Source of the DNA: Planctomycetota bacterium
Lineage (GTDB): Bacteria; Patescibacteriota; Patescibacteriia; Patescibacteriales; UBA12465
Direction: 5' to 3'
Assembly (NCBI GenBank): GCA_025453315.1
Contig: JALOQQ010000004.1
Coordinates: 1 to 25,807 of the forward strand
DNA length: 25,807 nt
Shown here one piece after another: positions 22,627 through 25,807 of this stretch. A program made the translations under genes and the position numbers. Under the pieces are notes generated by a model. It made no database searches, was not told where the DNA came from, and was given only the letters and a program-made list of their open reading frames with translations. The first letter of the stretch is position 1, and each line of letters starts with the position of its first letter.

Positions 22627-22734
22627 ATTCTTGCGGTTAACGGGTGGCAAGTAAAAGCTATTGAAAATAGCCCAAAGCGATTAAAAGCCTAGGAATACTC
22701 CCGATGTTCATTACAATAAAATTTATTAATTATC
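22627..22734 (+). ncRNA. Structured 5' leader of unknown class
   Basis: Between promoter and ATG lie about 108 bases with structure. CTTGC/GCAAG (22630-22634 with 22647-22651) closes a 12-base loop holding CGGG (22641-22644), which can pair with CCCG (22700-22703) as a pseudoknot. GCTATT-GAA-AATAGC (22657-22671) is a second hairpin. An AGCCTAGG stretch follows. The part before 22705 is richer in G and C than the flanks. It matches no riboswitch consensus I can recall. The function is unknown; a ligand-sensing or protein-sensing leader is inferred. Confidence 0.4.
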
Positions 22735-24012
22735 ATGGAAACATTAAAGAATTTTTGGAAAAACACTAAAAAAGTGTTAGGTGATGTAATTTTCTATTTA
22801 CAGACCCCAGTGATTATTGTTGGTTCAACCTTACTTGTTAAGTATTTTTCTTATTCTCAAGCAGAAACTTCAACAGCTTTAAATTTGGTATCCGTAATTA
22901 GCACGATTGTTGTGGCAACCGGATTTTGTCTTTTACTTTTCGGCATAGAAAGAGATTCCTCATCAAGAGGCAGGTGGTATTATGATTTAAGAAATTTTTC
23001 TTCGGTTGTTTTTGGTGGTCTATGTCTTATAGGGTTAAGTTTACATCATCATGCTGAAAATAATTTTGGAATAATACCAATAATGTTAGCTTGTGCTTTT
23101 GGCTTAACTGCAGTTATTATTATTATCAGATCGGCCAAAGGCAATTCAGTGAATGAAGGTTTGGGTCAATCATTGTTTTTTATTATATTTTTAAGTTCTT
23201 CGGCAGTTATCTATATTCAATTTGGTAGTCAATTTATTTGGCTACCAATTATAGCTATAACTTTTGCCTTAATAACTCTAGATGTTAATAGAAACAGCGG
23301 GGATTATGCCTATGAATTTAGTGAGATTATATATTTATTTCCAGTCGGAATAGGTATTATTTCCACTTTATCTCAATTCTGGTTTACCACCTGTATTTTA
23401 GGAATGCCATTGTGGAAAAATTTGCTCTATCTGTTATTAATTGTCATTTTAATTGCTGTAATAGTATTTTTTATTCTTTTCACTAAGCATTTAAGAAAAA
23501 TAAAAGAAGAAAGAATAATAGAAGAAGCAAAAAAAGAAAAGGAAAAAGAGAAGAAGGATGCGGAAATAAAAAAAGAAGAGGAAAAGAAAGAAATGATTCA
23601 AAAACTTATTGATAGTATTAATAGTAAAGATATTAATGCTGCAACTTGGAAGGAAATCATAACCCTTATAAATACAAATACTTACGGAATGAATTATGCC
23701 GATGTTAAAAAATATGTTCCGATATTTGGAGTTATGAGTAAATTAAAACTTTCTGATTTAGTTACCATTTCCGAAATAAAAAAACACATCATTTGGAATC
23801 CAGAATTAGAAACAGTTCTATCAGTGATAGGTAATATTTTGGAAAAGAATTATGATGACAGAGTTTTGCAAGATTTTATGACTCAATTAAGAACTCTCAA
23901 AATTGAAGTAAGAGAAAAAAGTGAATACTCTGCCTATGAGGGTTTAATTACTCTCATTGAAGTGAATGTCCCAGAAAAACTGAGGCCATTCTTAGATTCT
24001 GATTCAGAATAA
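22735..24012 (+). CDS. Polytopic membrane protein with cytoplasmic helical domain
   Basis: 425 residues. About eight membrane helices fill residues 15-250, at roughly 17-36, 45-67, 86-104, 108-130, 142-160, 163-180, 198-220 and 228-250. A histidine-rich spot (LHHHAEN) lies between helices 3 and 4. Residues 250-290 are an almost purely charged Lys/Glu coiled coil. Residues 290-425 are a soluble, helical, probably cytoplasmic domain (INAATWKEIITLINTNTYG at its start). No transporter or enzyme signature was found, so its function is unknown. A sensor or signalling role would fit a membrane bundle joined by a coiled coil to a soluble domain. It has a strong promoter, a structured 108-base leader and a terminator, so it is a complete single-gene unit. 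Confidence 0.75.
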   Translation: METLKNFWKNTKKVLGDVIFYLQTPVIIVGSTLLVKYFSYSQAETSTALNLVSVISTIVVATGFCLLLFGIERDSSSRGRWYYDLRNFSSVVFGGLCLIGLSLHHHAENNFGIIPIMLACAFGLTAVIIIIRSAKGNSVNEGLGQSLFFIIFLSSSAVIYIQFGSQFIWLPIIAITFALITLDVNRNSGDYAYEFSEIIYLFPVGIGIISTLSQFWFTTCILGMPLWKNLLYLLLIVILIAVIVFFILFTKHLRKIKEERIIEEAKKEKEKEKKDAEIKKEEEKKEMIQKLIDSINSKDINAATWKEIITLINTNTYGMNYADVKKYVPIFGVMSKLKLSDLVTISEIKKHIIWNPELETVLSVIGNILEKNYDDRVLQDFMTQLRTLKIEVREKSEYSAYEGLITLIEVNVPEKLRPFLDSDSE

Positions 24013-24043
24013 GTTTCATCACAAAAATTTAAAAGCATATTAT

Positions 24044-24076
24044 ATAAGCAGTTCATCACGAACTGCTTATTTTTTT
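24044..24076 (+). terminator. Intrinsic terminator
   Basis: ATAAGCAGTTC (24044-24054), loop ATCAC, GAACTGCTTAT (24060-24070), then TTTTTT (24071-24076): an 11-bp perfect stem. It ends the polytopic membrane protein gene and lies just before the recG stop on the other strand, where its T tract is weak. Confidence 0.92.
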
Positions 24077-24082
24077 AAAAGT

Positions 24083-25807
24083 TTATTCCAAATGAACATT
24101 ATCTTCCCAATTTTTTAATTGTTCCTTTAAGAGAGGGTGTTTTTCTAAATTAGGATCAGCTTCAATTAAAAGCTCGGCTTCGGTTTGAGCTTTTTTTATT
24201 AATTCATAATCAAAGAGTGAAGCAATTTTTAATTCCGGAAAGCCGCTTTGGCTAATACCATAAATTTCTCCAGCACCACGTAGTTTTAGATCAGCTTTAG
24301 CTAAAGTAAAGCCGTCTTGGCATTTAGTCATTAAATTTAAACGGGCAAAAGTTTTTTCACTATTTATTTCTTCTTCGTTTTTGCCGGTAAATAATAAACA
24401 ATAAGATTGTTCTAGACCGCGACCAACTCGTCCGCGAAATTGATGAAGTTGGGCTAGTCCAAAGCGCTCTGAACCCTCAATCATCATAATAGTGGCATTA
24501 GGAACGTCAACGCCGACTTCTATCACTGAGGTGCTGACTAGAATTTTTATTTCTTTATTTAAGAATTTGGTCATTACTTCTTCTTTTTCTGCAGTTTTCA
24601 TTTTACCGTGTAAAACGCCCATAGGTATTTCTGGAAAAACCTCTTTGTCTAAATGAGTGAATTCTTCTTTTACGGATTTAACGCCTAGGGTGTCTGATGG
24701 ATCAATTAAGGGGCAGATGACAAAAGCTTGGCGTCCAGCTTTAATTTGTTCTCTAATAAAATTATAAGCGGCTAAACGATTATTTTCTCGTACTACTTTA
24801 GTAATAATAGTTTTGCGTCCTTTAGGCATTTCGTTAATAACTGAGATATCAAGATCGCCATAAATAGTTAAAGCTAAGGAACGGGGAATTGGGGTGGCTG
24901 TCATTGATAAGAGATGTGGTACTAGTCCATTATTATTTTTTTGTTTTTCTAAAATTTCTTTACGCTGGTTAACTCCAAAACGATGCTGTTCATCAATAAT
25001 CGCCAGAACTAAATTATTAAATTTTATTTCCCCTTGAATTAGGGCATGAGTACCAATAATAATGTCGGCAGTATTGGTTATTATTTGCGAATCAGAAATT
25101 GGCTCGTTATTTAATTCTTTTTTAGTTCTGGTAAAAAGTCCAATGTTTATTGGCAATTCAGCAAAAAGTTTTGTTAAATTTTTATAATGTTGTTGGGCTA
25201 AAATGTCGGTTGGTACCATTAAAATAGATTGCCCTTTAATACTTTTATTAAGAGCGACATTGAGAATAGTTAGGGCCGCGACCATGGTTTTGCCACTACC
25301 GACATCACCCTGAAGCAAGCGTGACATGGGTTCATTCTTACCAATGTCTTGCAATATTTCCCAGGCAGTTTTTTTCTGAGAAGCGGTTAAAGAAAAGGGA
25401 AGTTGTTTAACAAAATTTTTAGTTTCTAACTCTAAAAATGGTATGTTGGTAGCTTTACTGGCTTTTATTTTTTGTCGGAGCATCTGTGATTTTAGCTGAC
25501 GTAAAAATAATTCAGAAAAACCCAAGCGACGTTCAGCTTGTTCGGCTTCTTTTAAAGATCTGGGGAAATGTATTTTGAGGAGAGCAGTTTCTAAATCAAT
25601 TAACTCGAGTTTTTTTTGAATGTTTTCTGGTAGCCAATCAGTAATTTCTTGGCGTAGAGGTAATACTTGTTTAATTAAAAAACGTAATTGTTTCTGAGTT
25701 ATGTTGGCAGTTAAATGATAAGAAGGAACTAATCCCTGGGTATGAAAAGTAGAGAGATGATTTATTTTTTCATATTGCGGAGAGAAAAAAATTAATTGCC
25801 CGAATTG
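24083..25807 (-). CDS. recG: ATP-dependent DNA helicase RecG (partial, 5' end outside window)
   Basis: 574 residues are visible and the frame stays open to the right edge, so the gene continues beyond 25807 (RecG is usually 670-700). A TTG at 25525 looks like a start but is an internal leucine: upstream codons read IHFPRSLKEAEQAERRLGF, the known RecG linker between wedge and helicase domains. Present are part of the wedge/OB domain, Walker A GDVGSGKT (near 25290), the DEQH box of DEQHRFGVNQR (near 24985), SMTATPIPRSLALT, and motif VI QLHQFRGRVGRG, with the RecG-typical C-terminus. RecG reverses stalled replication forks and moves Holliday junctions. It converges on the membrane protein gene with a terminator between them. 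No promoter can be seen because the start is outside. Confidence 0.97.
   Translation of the reverse strand, partial: QFGQLIFFSPQYEKINHLSTFHTQGLVPSYHLTANITQKQLRFLIKQVLPLRQEITDWLPENIQKKLELIDLETALLKIHFPRSLKEAEQAERRLGFSELFLRQLKSQMLRQKIKASKATNIPFLELETKNFVKQLPFSLTASQKKTAWEILQDIGKNEPMSRLLQGDVGSGKTMVAALTILNVALNKSIKGQSILMVPTDILAQQHYKNLTKLFAELPINIGLFTRTKKELNNEPISDSQIITNTADIIIGTHALIQGEIKFNNLVLAIIDEQHRFGVNQRKEILEKQKNNNGLVPHLLSMTATPIPRSLALTIYGDLDISVINEMPKGRKTIITKVVRENNRLAAYNFIREQIKAGRQAFVICPLIDPSDTLGVKSVKEEFTHLDKEVFPEIPMGVLHGKMKTAEKEEVMTKFLNKEIKILVSTSVIEVGVDVPNATIMMIEGSERFGLAQLHQFRGRVGRGLEQSYCLLFTGKNEEEINSEKTFARLNLMTKCQDGFTLAKADLKLRGAGEIYGISQSGFPELKIASLFDYELIKKAQTEAELLIEADPNLEKHPLLKEQLKNWEDNVHLE

Noticed and set aside
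25523..25525. TTG as start of recG
   Set aside because: The frame remains open to the window edge and the upstream residues match RecG, so the codon is internal.
1..25807. CRISPR arrays, insertion sequences, integrase or attachment sites
   Set aside because: No regularly spaced repeats, transposase or integrase genes, or matching terminal repeats were found.

Overview
The window looks like part of a small AT-rich bacterial genome of the Candidate Phyla Radiation (Patescibacteria, probably the Parcubacteria side). The grounds are very low GC, short intergenic gaps, few Shine-Dalgarno sequences, a shortened HrcA, and a Patescibacteria-style type IV secretion cluster (TrbL/VirB6-like, PrgI, TraC-like, VirB4). 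This is inference from gene content; no rRNA is present to fix the taxon. All 22 genes called end in TAA (19) or TAG (3), never TGA, and none has an in-frame TGA. After start correction every complete gene begins with ATG.

Layout. (1) 85-2031: a membrane-anchored protein with a diverged lysozyme-like region faces an orphan minus-strand gene across a bidirectional terminator. (2) 2083-7685: a heat-shock block, hrcA - grpE - hsp20 - dnaK - dnaJ. A perfect CIRCE operator wraps the hrcA promoter. GrpE carries an N-terminal DUF1653 domain. Between hsp20 and dnaK the minus strand can fold into a compact tRNA-like RNA with a shortened anticodon arm. (3) 7677-8619: tatD. (4) 8704-12978: first secretion block: a two-helix Gln/Cys-rich membrane protein, an 882-residue VirB6/TrbL-like protein with a long hydrophilic tail, and an unknown soluble protein. 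(5) 13187-14347: metK. (6) 14337-20601: second secretion block: a large helical protein, PrgI, a free-standing VirB4/TraC N-terminal-like protein, the VirB4 ATPase, a membrane-anchored NTF2/VirB8-like protein and a DsbA-like thiol oxidoreductase. (7) 20634-21986: radA. (8) 22072-24076: two unknown genes diverging from a region that holds paired hairpins on one side and a structured leader on the other. (9) 24083-25807: recG on the minus strand, running off the right edge.

How the parts work together. HrcA binding CIRCE should shut off its own promoter, and possibly the divergent one. GrpE, DnaK and DnaJ form a complete Hsp70 cycle, with Hsp20 as holdase. The secretion genes give an inner-membrane ATPase and channel set (VirB4, VirB6, PrgI), a VirB8-like periplasmic piece and a disulfide-forming enzyme. 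No VirB11, VirD4, relaxase or recognisable pilin is visible here. RadA and RecG both act on recombination intermediates.

The signals most worth a second look are the tRNA-like RNA at 4340-4407, the DUF1653-GrpE fusion, the structured leader at 22627-22734, the GNRA-capped hairpin pair at 22513-22544, and a shared promoter signature (TTGnnn, 16 bp, TAYAAT with TGC just upstream).
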